A stretch of DNA of 64,000 bases from Nitrosomonas sp. sh817 (GTDB lineage: Bacteria > Pseudomonadota > Gammaproteobacteria > Burkholderiales > Nitrosomonadaceae), in the NCBI RefSeq assembly GCF_030908545.1, contig NZ_CP133083.1:2923691-2987690 (forward strand). Direction: 5' to 3'. Shown in pieces: positions 42,813 to 52,076 of the stretch. Made by a program: the position numbers and the translations under genes. The notes under the pieces are model-generated. The model was not told the origin of the DNA, searched no databases, and saw only the letters and a program-made list of their open reading frames with translations. Position 1 is the stretch's first letter; every line of letters begins with the position of its first letter.

Positions 42813-44336
42813 GTGCAAAAGACCAATCCAGCCACTAAGATTAAACCCTATCTTGCGATCTCGTTAGCGCTTATACCCGCAATCATTCTTGCAATAAATT
42901 CATTTTTCCCGGCGGAATTCGATTTGTCATTTCATGGATCGGCGGCATTATGGCTTCTCTTGTTAATGGCGATCCTGGTTACCATCGTTCAAATATCACG
43001 TGCAGAAAAAAACATCACAGATTATTCCAACCAACTCCAAATCAGTAAAGAAAGGCTCGGAAACGAAATAAAACATCGATTGTGGGCAGAAAAAACCGCT
43101 TCTGAAAATAAAATAAAATCGCAATTCATTGATGAAAATATCCCGGTAATGCTAGCTTATTTCAACACTGAGTTCCGTTGCCGCTATCACAACCGTATCT
43201 TCCGTCGATGGTTTGGTCTCACCGCCGATCAAATTGACGGTAAGCTATTAAAGGAATTTTCTGGCGAGGAATTTTCTTCCGCTATCATTAACCGTTCTAA
43301 AGAAATTCTGGCAGGAAAAACGATTCATAATGAGCGTATCCTTAAATCAACTAAAGGATTCCCATACATATTCACGGAACAATATCTCCCACACCTCGAT
43401 AATAAGGGAAAAACGATCGGGTTTTATACGTTACATACACCGCGTGCCCAGGAAAAAAGCCGGGTATCTCCTAAGAGTAAAGCTGAAATCTCGAGTGATA
43501 AAGTGTCAATAAAACCTAGTGAATCCCCTGAAAAGGCCACAAAAGACAACACCAGTATTCAACAAATTGATACGCATGCAGCAAACTCAGGGATTTCGGC
43601 CGCGCGCATCGCGCAAGCAATCGAAGGTGGAGAGTTTAATCTTTATTGTCAGAAAATAGCTCCGATTAATTCCTCCGCCGCTTCGTCACACTATGAGATT
43701 TTGATACGAATGCACGAAGAAGAAAGTAACCTGATGCCAGCCGGCTCGTTCTTGCCTTTGGTCGATCAATTTAAAATGATGCCGAAGCTGGATCGATGGA
43801 TAATAAATCACATTCTCCAGTGGCTTTCGGCACATCCAAATTCCGATTGGGTTTTTTATATCAATGTGGCAAAAGACACCTTGAGCGATAAGACTTTTCC
43901 CGACTTTATTCAAGATCGGATAAACAAAACAAAAACTTCGGCCACCAATATTTGTTTTGAAATCGAAGCTTCTGATGCTGAATCGGATGTAATCAATACC
44001 GTTAATTTTGCTCAGAAAGTCCGAAATATCGGCTGTCTGGTATCGCTATGCAGCGTCAACGATGATTCAGAAATATCCGAATTACTGAGTAAATTCAAGG
44101 TTGATTGTTTAAAAATTGATGGGGGTTTAATTTGCAATATTTTGCGCGACGACGATGACTTAGCCAGGGTGCGGGCTATCAATAGCTTCGCTCACACAAC
44201 CAATATCAAAACAATCGCCGAATTGGTCGAATCCGACGAGATTATTGCAAAGCTTCAGGAGATAGGCGTTGATTATGGACAAGGATTCGGTATCGGTAAA
44301 CCGCATCCATTCGCAGAACTTGATCAAGAAAAATGA
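42813..44336 (+). CDS. Membrane PAS-EAL protein with degenerate EAL domain
   Basis: The protein has 507 residues with a GTG start behind AGAAGGAATTACA. Two N-terminal helices (about 12-29 and 44-61) are followed by a short coiled coil, a PAS domain (about 105-215, MLAYFNTEFRCRYHNRIFRRWFGL), a charged linker and an EAL domain (about 262-500). The EAL signature reads E-I-L (295-297), and INV, FEIE, LKID, AELVES and GVDYGQGFGIGKP are recognisable. The catalytic DDFG loop is replaced by CSVN (413-416). It is therefore probably a c-di-GMP-binding or protein-interaction module rather than a phosphodiesterase. Confidence 0.85.
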   Translation: MQKTNPATKIKPYLAISLALIPAIILAINSFFPAEFDLSFHGSAALWLLLLMAILVTIVQISRAEKNITDYSNQLQISKERLGNEIKHRLWAEKTASENKIKSQFIDENIPVMLAYFNTEFRCRYHNRIFRRWFGLTADQIDGKLLKEFSGEEFSSAIINRSKEILAGKTIHNERILKSTKGFPYIFTEQYLPHLDNKGKTIGFYTLHTPRAQEKSRVSPKSKAEISSDKVSIKPSESPEKATKDNTSIQQIDTHAANSGISAARIAQAIEGGEFNLYCQKIAPINSSAASSHYEILIRMHEEESNLMPAGSFLPLVDQFKMMPKLDRWIINHILQWLSAHPNSDWVFYINVAKDTLSDKTFPDFIQDRINKTKTSATNICFEIEASDAESDVINTVNFAQKVRNIGCLVSLCSVNDDSEISELLSKFKVDCLKIDGGLICNILRDDDDLARVRAINSFAHTTNIKTIAELVESDEIIAKLQEIGVDYGQGFGIGKPHPFAELDQEK

Positions 44337-44372
44337 AAAAGGGTGATATCCCCAAAAGAATAATCACCCCTT
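44335..44372 (-). terminator. Terminator downstream of pntB
   Basis: GGGTGAT (44341) and ATCACCC (44363) form a 7-bp stem with a 15-base loop. On the minus strand the stem is followed by TTTTTCATTTTTC, so it fits termination of the pnt operon. The converging PAS-EAL gene ends just before it and may share the stem. Confidence 0.7.
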
Positions 44373-44403
44373 GTATCGTGACTGTAATTCGAAAAATATT
44401 TCC

Positions 44404-45783
44404 TTACAAGGCCTTAACCATACTTTCTACGACTTTCTTCGCGTCACCAAAAATCATCATTGTCTTGTCCATATAAAACAAATCATTATCTAGACCAGCA
44501 TAGCCGACAGCCATACTTCTTTTAACAACCATGACTGTGCGAGCTTTATGCGCATCCAAAATAGGCATGCCATAAATAGGGCTTCCAGGCACATTCGCAG
44601 CCGGATTAACCACATCGTTGGCACCTAAAACCAGCACGACGTCAGTGTTAGAAAAATCGCTATTGATCTCTTCCATTTCCTGAACTTGCTCATACGGAAT
44701 TTCGGCTTCAGCGAGCAGCACGTTCATATGGCCAGGCATACGGCCTGCAACCGGATGTATAGCAAAACGGACATTAACACCTTTCGCGTGTAATTTCTCG
44801 GCCAGTTCCTTGACGGCATGCTGCGCACGTGCAACTGCCAAGCCATAGCCGGGAACAATGATCACACTATCCGCATTGCCCATCAGGAACGCTGCATCAT
44901 CGGCGCTACCGCTACGGTAAGTTTTCTGCACACCGCTATCAGCGGCAGCCGTGCCGCCATCGCTCCCGAATCCACCCAATATCACCGACAGGAACGGTCG
45001 ATTCATTGCTTTACACATGATATAAGACAGAATTGCACCCGAACTGCCAACCAGCGATCCGGCAATGATCAGCATGGGATTACCCAGCGAGAAACCGATA
45101 CCTGCCGCAGCCCAACCAGAATAAGAATTCAACATTGAAATTACCACCGGCATGTCGGCGCCGCCGATCGGGATGATAATCAGGAAGCCCAGTATGAATG
45201 CGATCGCTGTCATCGCGATAAAGGCCGTCCAGTTGGTGGTATCGCTAAAGAAAAACCACAAACCGAATCCGATCATCACCAGCGCTAAAACCAAATTGAG
45301 CGCATGTTGTCCGCCAAATACAATCGGTGTGCCGCTCATCCGCCCGGAAAGTTTCAGGAACGCAATCACAGAACCGGACCAGGTCATGGCACCGATAAAT
45401 GTACCCAGAAATAACTCCAGCTTACTTCCGGCAGGCAGTACCTCCGGCAAACCGAACGAAACCGGATTATTTACCGCTGCAATCGCAATGAAAACTGCCG
45501 CCAAGCCCACCAGTGAATGCATGAATGCAACGAGTTCGGGCATTGCGGTCATTTGCACACGCTGCGCCACAATCGCACCAATAATGCCGCCGACTGCTAT
45601 GCAAGCAAGGATCAATAACCAATTCTGGGTAAGCGTTAAGGTTGTGGCAACCGCAATCGCCATACCAACGATACCGAATAAGTTTCCACGGCGGGCAGAT
45701 TCAGGTGAGCTTAAACCTTTTAGTGCCAGTATAAAAAACACCGAAGCCACTAAATATGCAAGTGCTACCATATTTGCTGACAT
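44404..45783 (-). CDS. pntB: NAD(P) transhydrogenase subunit beta PntB
   Basis: The protein has 459 residues, the usual length. About nine N-terminal membrane helices form the proton channel (domain II), and residues from about 285 form the NADP-binding domain III with IIVPGYGLAVARAQHAVKELAEKL, FAIHPVAGRMPGHMNVLLAEA and VLVLGANDVVNPAA. With PntA it couples proton flow to hydride transfer from NADH to NADP. Its start is directly after the pntA2 stop. Confidence 0.97.
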   Translation of the reverse strand: MSANMVALAYLVASVFFILALKGLSSPESARRGNLFGIVGMAIAVATTLTLTQNWLLILACIAVGGIIGAIVAQRVQMTAMPELVAFMHSLVGLAAVFIAIAAVNNPVSFGLPEVLPAGSKLELFLGTFIGAMTWSGSVIAFLKLSGRMSGTPIVFGGQHALNLVLALVMIGFGLWFFFSDTTNWTAFIAMTAIAFILGFLIIIPIGGADMPVVISMLNSYSGWAAAGIGFSLGNPMLIIAGSLVGSSGAILSYIMCKAMNRPFLSVILGGFGSDGGTAAADSGVQKTYRSGSADDAAFLMGNADSVIIVPGYGLAVARAQHAVKELAEKLHAKGVNVRFAIHPVAGRMPGHMNVLLAEAEIPYEQVQEMEEINSDFSNTDVVLVLGANDVVNPAANVPGSPIYGMPILDAHKARTVMVVKRSMAVGYAGLDNDLFYMDKTMMIFGDAKKVVESMVKAL

Positions 45784-46092
45784 TTATGCGCTTCCTTTTT
45801 TATCTTTTTTCTTGAACATTTCCAGCATTCGTTGACTCACCAGAAATCCACCAAATACATTAATCGCAGCCAGCGTCACCGCAGCAGCGCCTAACCAGAC
45901 GCCCCAATCGGTTTCCGCCGGTCCCGCTGCCAACATCGCGCCGACAAGAATAATCCCTGAAATCGCGTTGGTCACGGACATTAGTGGGGTATGCAATGCT
46001 GGCGTAACGTTCCAAACCACATGATAACCAACAAAAACAGCCAGCACAAAAACCGTTAGATTGATAATAACTGGATCAACGTCACCAATCAT
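45784..46092 (-). CDS. pntA2: NAD(P) transhydrogenase subunit alpha 2
   Basis: The protein has 102 residues with three hydrophobic helices ([53 protein letters not shown]). It is the membrane part of the split alpha chain. The three-gene form (A1, A2, B) is common in alpha- and betaproteobacteria. It is separated by 60 bases from pntA1 and followed immediately by pntB. Confidence 0.95.
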   Translation of the reverse strand: MIGDVDPVIINLTVFVLAVFVGYHVVWNVTPALHTPLMSVTNAISGIILVGAMLAAGPAETDWGVWLGAAAVTLAAINVFGGFLVSQRMLEMFKKKDKKGSA

Positions 46093-46152
46093 ATTGACTC
46101 CTTAATAATTCGTTTACTGATCGATCGCAATAAAACAAATACAGTTAATAAA

Positions 46153-47274
46153 TTAACCAGCAACTGCTCCACCCGTACAAAGCATTGTTCCAGCAATGAT
46201 TTCATCCTCACGGTCGATTTTGAGGGCGTCACTTTCCGGATCGAGCATTAAGTTAAGAAAATTCATCAGATTCCGTGCGTACAATGAACTTGCATCCGCT
46301 GCCACCAATCCGGGAAGATTCGCAATGCCGATCAAATGCACACCATGCTTAACAACCGTCTGGTTTAATTCAGACAATGGACAATTACCGCCTGCCTCAA
46401 CCGCCATATCGACAATTACCGACCCTGGTTTCATGGCTTTTACAGTTTCTTCCTTAAGCAATACCGGAGCTGGTCGGCCCGGAATCAAAGCAGTTGTGAT
46501 GATAACGTCTGCCGCAGCCGCTCGTTCATGAACCAGCTCGCCTTGGCGGCGTTTGTAATCCTCGGACATTTCCGTTGCATACCCGCCGGCGGTTTCGGCT
46601 TTTGCTTTTTCCTCATCGCTGAGCGGTACTTCTACAAACTTTGCACCCAAACTTTCAACCTGCTCCTTTACGGCAGGTCTTACATCGAAAGCTTCGACCA
46701 CGGCGCCTAACCTTTTCGCAGTAGCAATCGCTTGCAAGCCTGCAACGCCTGCTCCCAAAATCAAAACCCGGGCGGCTTTTACGGTTCCTGCGGCAGTCAT
46801 CAGCATCGGAAAGAATTTTTGGTATATGTTTGCCGCCATGATGACGGCTTTATAACCTGCAATGTTTGCTTGCGATGACAGCACATCCATACTCTGCGCG
46901 CGGGAAATACGCGGCAATTTCTCCATCGCAAACGCCGTCAATCCATACTGAGCCAAAGCCTCTACACCCTCTTTCTGGTGGGGCGCTAACAAACCTATCA
47001 AAACCGCATCTTTACGCATCATTGCCAATTCAGCAGCTTCCGGGCCTCTAACTTTAAGGACAATTTGCGATTGCGCGTATAATTCAGCAACATCCGTAAC
47101 AATCGTCGCACCCGCTTCCTGATATGCCGAATCCGGTATGCTGGCACCCGCGCCAGCACCAGACTGTACCGATACCTTATGAACACCCTTGGCAGTAAAT
47201 TTTTTCACGGTCTCCGGTGTCGCCGCTACGCGCGTTTCACCACCGCGAATTTCTGCTGGTATGCCTATTTGCAT
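46153..47274 (-). CDS. pntA1: NAD(P) transhydrogenase subunit alpha 1
   Basis: The protein has 373 residues. It carries the alanine-dehydrogenase/PNT N-terminal domain (MQIGIPAEIRGGETRVAATPETV) and the NAD-binding fold with VLILGAGVAGLQAIATAKRLGA. This soluble domain I binds NAD(H). It lacks the membrane helices, which are in pntA2. The gene starts the pnt operon, 159 bases from the Hpt gene on the same strand. Confidence 0.96.
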   Translation of the reverse strand: MQIGIPAEIRGGETRVAATPETVKKFTAKGVHKVSVQSGAGAGASIPDSAYQEAGATIVTDVAELYAQSQIVLKVRGPEAAELAMMRKDAVLIGLLAPHQKEGVEALAQYGLTAFAMEKLPRISRAQSMDVLSSQANIAGYKAVIMAANIYQKFFPMLMTAAGTVKAARVLILGAGVAGLQAIATAKRLGAVVEAFDVRPAVKEQVESLGAKFVEVPLSDEEKAKAETAGGYATEMSEDYKRRQGELVHERAAAADVIITTALIPGRPAPVLLKEETVKAMKPGSVIVDMAVEAGGNCPLSELNQTVVKHGVHLIGIANLPGLVAADASSLYARNLMNFLNLMLDPESDALKIDREDEIIAGTMLCTGGAVAG

Positions 47275-47433
47275 TGATCATCTCCCTATTCTTTCCAACC
47301 TGCTCGCAAAAAATAACTATATTGTGTTCATTTTTTAATGAATTGCGGATTATAAATCAATTTATGCGCAATGCATTAATTGGATCAGGAAAAACTTTGG
47401 TATGGCTTGATTTTGTGGCTATTTTCAATTCTA

Positions 47434-47790
47434 TTAAGAAAATTCACCAAACTCATTCCGGAATTGCTGGATAATCCGGTCTAATAAGGACGGAATTTTA
47501 GTCAACAACAACTCTGCTTCATCCCAGTTATTATCCAGACCTGCTTTTTCGAGCGCTTCGCAGAGTTCTGCAAAACTCGATGCGCCGATGGTTCTTGCCG
47601 ATGATTTGAGCTTATGCCCCAAACGTCCAAGGGTAGGTAAATCTCTTGCGGTCTGCGCCAACTTCATCTCTGACAACGTGCTATCGGCCACTTCAATAAA
47701 TTTAAGCGCAAATTTTGAAACCAACGTGTCATTGTCATGAAACATCTGGCGCATTACCGCAATATCCACAGGCAACTGTTCATCCGGCAT
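47434..47790 (-). CDS. Stand-alone Hpt (histidine phosphotransfer) protein
   Basis: The protein has 118 residues from ATG 47790, which follows GGAAGAGGCG; an in-frame GTG at 47811 is an alternative. The Hpt signature LGRLGHKLKSSARTIGASSFAELCEALE places the phosphorylatable His near residue 58. It has the helical-bundle length expected for a phosphorelay intermediate. No kinase is adjacent. A lone receiver lies 3.8 kb upstream on the same strand, with the large oxidoreductase between them. Confidence 0.88.
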   Translation of the reverse strand: MPDEQLPVDIAVMRQMFHDNDTLVSKFALKFIEVADSTLSEMKLAQTARDLPTLGRLGHKLKSSARTIGASSFAELCEALEKAGLDNNWDEAELLLTKIPSLLDRIIQQFRNEFGEFS

Positions 47791-47817
47791 CGCCTCTTCC
47801 TTACCTGTCACTTGAAT

Positions 47818-50800
47818 TTACACTCCGGTTTTTAAGCATCGGTCAATCCAGCGGCCTGTCAATTTTTCCTGCACCGTATTCTGGCGCAAACGTGTCGCCA
47901 ATCCTGGAAAATCCACCTGATCCAATGGCTGATCTTGATTGAAACACGAAAAGACGTACGTAATTTTTCCGGTTTCGGGATCCTGGTGCGGCTGCAAACA
48001 CTGCGCGCATACCTCTTTCATCATGCATTGCATTGGCGAATTGATTGAGCCGATCGCAAAGTGATCCGCCTTCAAATACGGCTTTAATTGATGATGGCGG
48101 GCAACTCCGACAGCGGCCATCATGCGATCCGAGCCAATTGCGATGATATGATCGGCATCGGCCAATGCCACCGGCTGCTCACCTAACTTTCCGCTGGCGT
48201 ATGCTTCCATAGCTTGCACAATATTGCCTACATAGCTTTTATCTTGCGGGCGGGTAACGGTAAAACCCGGTGATTCGTCGCAGCACCATACTACGATATC
48301 CGCCGCCGCTTCAATTTCCGCGACTTTATATCGATCGATCAATTTTTTATAACCCGCGAAGTACAACACTTTCGACCCGACTGCGCGTGCCGCGGCACCG
48401 ATAGAAAAAAGCACCGCATTACCAAGCCCGCCGCCAACCAACACCACAGTTCCATTCTCCGGAATTTCCGTCGGCGTCCCGGTAGGCCCCATGAGCACAA
48501 CCGGCTCGCCCGGTTTCACCAATGCGCAGAGATTGGACGACCCTCCCATTTCCAATACAATGAGTGAAACCAAACCGCGCTCAACATCGACCGAAGCGCC
48601 GGTTAACGCAAGTCCTTCCATCGCCAATCGGGTGTCTTTGGCAACCGGCGCCAATGTTGAAAAATTCTGAAAGCGATAGAATTGCCCCGGCTGAAAATGC
48701 TCCGCCGCCATCGGCGCATGCACCACCACTTCGATAATATTCGGGGTCAGCCTTTCCACTTTATGAATCGTTGCGCGCAACCGGTTATTCAACTGTGAAA
48801 AGAATTGTTCCGCCGATTGACCGGATGCCGGTTTGACACGCTCCAGCACGCGATTGACGACCGGATAACCCTGTTTCGCACTCGACATCGCCTTCACGAC
48901 ATTTCCCGAATATGAAGGATGCAAATCACCGAAGAAACTGATAAAACGACCGTCCTGATTATCTCTGTACCGGCTCATCAATACAATCGGCACCTCAGGT
49001 TTGGGATTACCGTAAGCCGGTTTCGCCGGGTTGCCTTCTTCGTCGCACGCCGCAAAATAGCGGCCATCCAGTTTGAATAATTTTTCATCCTCCCGCGCCA
49101 GTACCGTGTTAGGTTGCGTGCCCGCGGCAACCAGCAATGCCCGTGCCGGTAGTTGCACTTTGCCGGCGTCATGCCATTGCCCGCTGTCGTCGCATTTCTG
49201 CACGGCAAACTGCACCGATTGCGCATGACCCCAGACATCGACATCCACCCGCACAGGCGTCATACCTTCAGCAAACCAGATACCTTCCTCCAAAGCTTTT
49301 TCCACTTCTTCGTGATTCAGCGTATAAGACGGGCTGTCAATCATACGTTTACGGTAAGCCAGGGTTGCGCCACCCCATGACTGCAATAATTGAACAATTC
49401 GCGCCGGGCGCTGTTCCTGTTCGGCCGCCTGCCGCTCTGCACGGATCGCGCGCGCATGCGCCAAGAACTCATCGGCGATTTCTTTTTCTTCCTCATCCCA
49501 TAGCTCACGAATTGCCGCTTCGCCTTGCACCGCCGACAAAATTTCATAGCGCTGCAAGAATTTTTCAACCTGCACCGGGTAATAAGCCAATGCTTCGGTC
49601 GCGGTATCAATTGCCGTTAACCCCCCGCCAATCACGACAACCGGCAAGCGCAACTGCATGTTCGCAATCGAATCGCTCTGCGCGGCACCCGTTAACTGCA
49701 AAGCCATCAGAAAATCCGATGCTGCGCGAACGCCCCGGGCCAATCCGTTCGGTAAATCCAGCACGGTCGGCTTTCCAGCACCAGCCGCTAAAGCAACGTG
49801 ATCAAAACCCATGGCAAAAGCATCATCGGTTGTCAAAGTGCCGCCAAAACGGACGCCGCCGAACAAAGCGAATTCTTCTCTACGCTCAAGCAGCAAGCGG
49901 ATCAATTTCAAGAAATTCTTGTTCCAGCGCACCGTGATGCCATATTCAGCCACGCCTCCGAAACCGCCCGCTATGCGCTGATCCAGATCCTCTTCAAGCG
50001 TGCTGGCATGTTGAATCGCTTTAAACGGTACCCTTTGGCCCTGTTGATCCACGCCGGAGATGTCCGCCGGCAATGGCTCAATTTTAAGACCGTCAATTCC
50101 AACCACGGTATGCCCCTCGTTCATCAAGTGGTGCGCCAGCGTATATCCGGCCGGTCCCATGCCCACAACCAGTACTTTACGGCCGGAGGCAGGCTTCGGT
50201 ACGGGCCGGCGCAAATTCAAAGGATTCCATCGTGTTAGCAAGCTGTAAATTTCAAAACCCCAGGGCAACGCCAGCACATCTTTGAGCGTCCGTGTTTCCG
50301 CTTGCGGAATATCCACAGGTTCCTGCTTCTGATAAATGCAGGATTTCATGCAATCGTTACAGATTCGATGACCGGTGCCTGCACACATCGGATTGTCCAG
50401 CACAATCATCGCCAAACTGCCGATCGCCACACCTTGTGTCTTCAGTTTATGAAACTCCGAAATGCGTTCTTCCAGGGGACACCCGGCGAGTAAAGCGCCC
50501 AGTTCGCTGCGTTTGAAAGCAACGGGTTCATCCGGCGATTTAGGTTTTTGTTTGAAGCCTTTCGAACAGGAATCCTTGCCTTGTTCATGACACCAGATGC
50601 AATAGTTGGCTTCATCCAGCGCCCCCATCAAATCCGTTCCCGCATCGGTCAATGCAAAGCCATTACGTTCGCGCACATGGCTTAAACGATGCACCGGGTA
50701 ACCCGCGGAATCATCCGTCTCCAACGATAGCAGATGCTGGAAATCCAGCTTCGCGGGTGACTTGAATAAAATACCTTGCCGCGTATGCTGTTGCCCTTCA

Positions 50801-51363
50801 GGCGTTCTCAATGCCCAAGCGGCATAGTGCAATGCCTTATTCAAACGCGATTCATTGTCAGCTTCCGCATCCATCCATTGTGCGACTTTGGTTGCAAAAA
50901 CCAGCTCTGAGAAGGGCTCACCGAATTCCGCCGCCAATTCTTTTTCCAAAGCGATGCCATCAATGGTTGTCAATTCATCATCGCTGACTTTTCCTTTGGC
51001 GCGGCGCTGCACAAACTGCCGTTTACAGAAATACAGCGGAGCAAGCTCGTGATGTTTTGCGGCGAGCTGCTGAACGTCATTTTCGATATTGAACAGCCGG
51101 GCAATAAAATCTTCCAGCCAAGGTGCGATGTCGATCAATAAAGCCGATTCGTCTTTCGGCAATAATTCATCGGGGCGCTCGCGCGCAGATTCAAACCGCT
51201 GGCACAGCGCTTCGTCACCGGTACGCAAAAAATCCAGAAAAATTTGATCCAATTTTGCCAGGCCGTTACGCCGATACAAATCGGAAATCGCAAAACCAAA
51301 GTTAAAATTCAAAGAAGCTGTTGTTCCCTGTTGTGTGTGCAACGTCGCATCCATGTTTGTCAT
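47818..51363 (-). CDS. Large FAD/Fe-S oxidoreductase, NfnB/GltD-like plus NfnA-like fusion
   Basis: The protein has 1181 residues. An N-terminal helical region of about 240 residues is not recognised. It leads to an Fe-S region with Cys255, 258, 266, 295, 327, 335, 338 and 342 (GltD-like). A FAD/NAD(P) pyridine-nucleotide oxidoreductase follows (KVLVVGMGPAGYTLAHHL at about 396-413; VVVIGGGLTAIDTATEAL around 580). From about 880 it becomes a PyrK/NfnA-like ferredoxin-reductase module (FQPGQFYRF; VLVGGGLGNAVL), ending in a Cys pattern CMMKEVCAQC...C that may hold 2Fe-2S. The electron donor and acceptor are unknown; a transhydrogenase, sulfide/ferredoxin or glutamate-synthase-like role is possible. 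Confidence 0.82.
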   Translation of the reverse strand: MTNMDATLHTQQGTTASLNFNFGFAISDLYRRNGLAKLDQIFLDFLRTGDEALCQRFESARERPDELLPKDESALLIDIAPWLEDFIARLFNIENDVQQLAAKHHELAPLYFCKRQFVQRRAKGKVSDDELTTIDGIALEKELAAEFGEPFSELVFATKVAQWMDAEADNESRLNKALHYAAWALRTPEGQQHTRQGILFKSPAKLDFQHLLSLETDDSAGYPVHRLSHVRERNGFALTDAGTDLMGALDEANYCIWCHEQGKDSCSKGFKQKPKSPDEPVAFKRSELGALLAGCPLEERISEFHKLKTQGVAIGSLAMIVLDNPMCAGTGHRICNDCMKSCIYQKQEPVDIPQAETRTLKDVLALPWGFEIYSLLTRWNPLNLRRPVPKPASGRKVLVVGMGPAGYTLAHHLMNEGHTVVGIDGLKIEPLPADISGVDQQGQRVPFKAIQHASTLEEDLDQRIAGGFGGVAEYGITVRWNKNFLKLIRLLLERREEFALFGGVRFGGTLTTDDAFAMGFDHVALAAGAGKPTVLDLPNGLARGVRAASDFLMALQLTGAAQSDSIANMQLRLPVVVIGGGLTAIDTATEALAYYPVQVEKFLQRYEILSAVQGEAAIRELWDEEEKEIADEFLAHARAIRAERQAAEQEQRPARIVQLLQSWGGATLAYRKRMIDSPSYTLNHEEVEKALEEGIWFAEGMTPVRVDVDVWGHAQSVQFAVQKCDDSGQWHDAGKVQLPARALLVAAGTQPNTVLAREDEKLFKLDGRYFAACDEEGNPAKPAYGNPKPEVPIVLMSRYRDNQDGRFISFFGDLHPSYSGNVVKAMSSAKQGYPVVNRVLERVKPASGQSAEQFFSQLNNRLRATIHKVERLTPNIIEVVVHAPMAAEHFQPGQFYRFQNFSTLAPVAKDTRLAMEGLALTGASVDVERGLVSLIVLEMGGSSNLCALVKPGEPVVLMGPTGTPTEIPENGTVVLVGGGLGNAVLFSIGAAARAVGSKVLYFAGYKKLIDRYKVAEIEAAADIVVWCCDESPGFTVTRPQDKSYVGNIVQAMEAYASGKLGEQPVALADADHIIAIGSDRMMAAVGVARHHQLKPYLKADHFAIGSINSPMQCMMKEVCAQCLQPHQDPETGKITYVFSCFNQDQPLDQVDFPGLATRLRQNTVQEKLTGRWIDRCLKTGV

Positions 51364-51526
51364 TAATCCAATTTTTAATCGTTATTATTCTATCCTTACC
51401 TGAAAAATCGATCGATCATAGGCATTGCAAACAAATACCTCGTACCGTCCCTGATTTTTCATTCAATATCGCTATTACCATTTGTTCTCATTGTTATTAT
51501 CAATAATTTAACCTTTAAACCTTCCC

Positions 51527-51612
51527 AAAGGAAACACTGGCAATTACCTGCCGCATCGTACGAGAAATCGCAGCGCAATTGAAACACGCAGTTCCGTTAA
51601 TCGGCGCTTCCC
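51527..51612 (-). repeat. Degenerate, internally deleted family 1 repeat (copy G)
   Basis: AAAGGAAACACTGGCAATT at the left and CCGTTAATCGGCGCTTCCC at the right resemble the two ends of family 1. The right end matches copy C (GGGAAGCGCCGATTAAC reversed). Only about 50 bp lie between, without the family core. The right end is inside the receiver-protein gene and supplies its last codons and stop. Confidence 0.5.
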
Positions 51613-51992
51613 GATATCAACCATTTCAAAAGAACATCGACCAGCAAATCGGGATCGATCGGCTTAGCTAAGAAATCGTTCATCCCGGCAACATGGCATA
51701 ATTCTTTATGATGCTCATCGGCATTCGCTGTCATCGCAATAATAATCAGACCGGACCATTGCGGATTGGCACGAATCAGACGTGTGGCCTCCAAGCCATC
51801 CAGAACCGGCATTTGAATATCCATCAACACGCAATCAAATGCTTCCGCTTCCAATATATCTAGCGCTTCTTGGCCATGATTCGCTATCACAACCACCGCG
51901 CCGTTATATTCCAGAAGCCATTTTGCAACTTGCTGATTTAGTTCATTATCCTCTACAACCAGGATATTAAAGCCTTTTAACCTCTGCTGCAT
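51597..51992 (-). CDS. Single-domain response regulator receiver
   Basis: The protein has 131 residues and consists of one receiver domain: acidic pair in VVEDNELNQQ, phosphoacceptor Asp in DCVLMDIQMPVLDGLEATRLIR, Thr in IIAMTANA and Lys in DFLAKPIDPD. This style is common in receivers of hybrid kinases. No output domain is present. The C-terminal residues SGSAD and the stop codon are encoded by what looks like the end of a family 1 repeat. An Hpt partner is encoded downstream on the same strand. Confidence 0.88.
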   Translation of the reverse strand: MQQRLKGFNILVVEDNELNQQVAKWLLEYNGAVVVIANHGQEALDILEAEAFDCVLMDIQMPVLDGLEATRLIRANPQWSGLIIIAMTANADEHHKELCHVAGMNDFLAKPIDPDLLVDVLLKWLISGSAD

Positions 51993-52076
51993 ATTCTCCG
52001 GTCAATTCCTGTAACTCGTATAATTCCAGTAAACATTCTGCTAAAAAATGCTCCTGCCCGGCATAACAATGAGATC

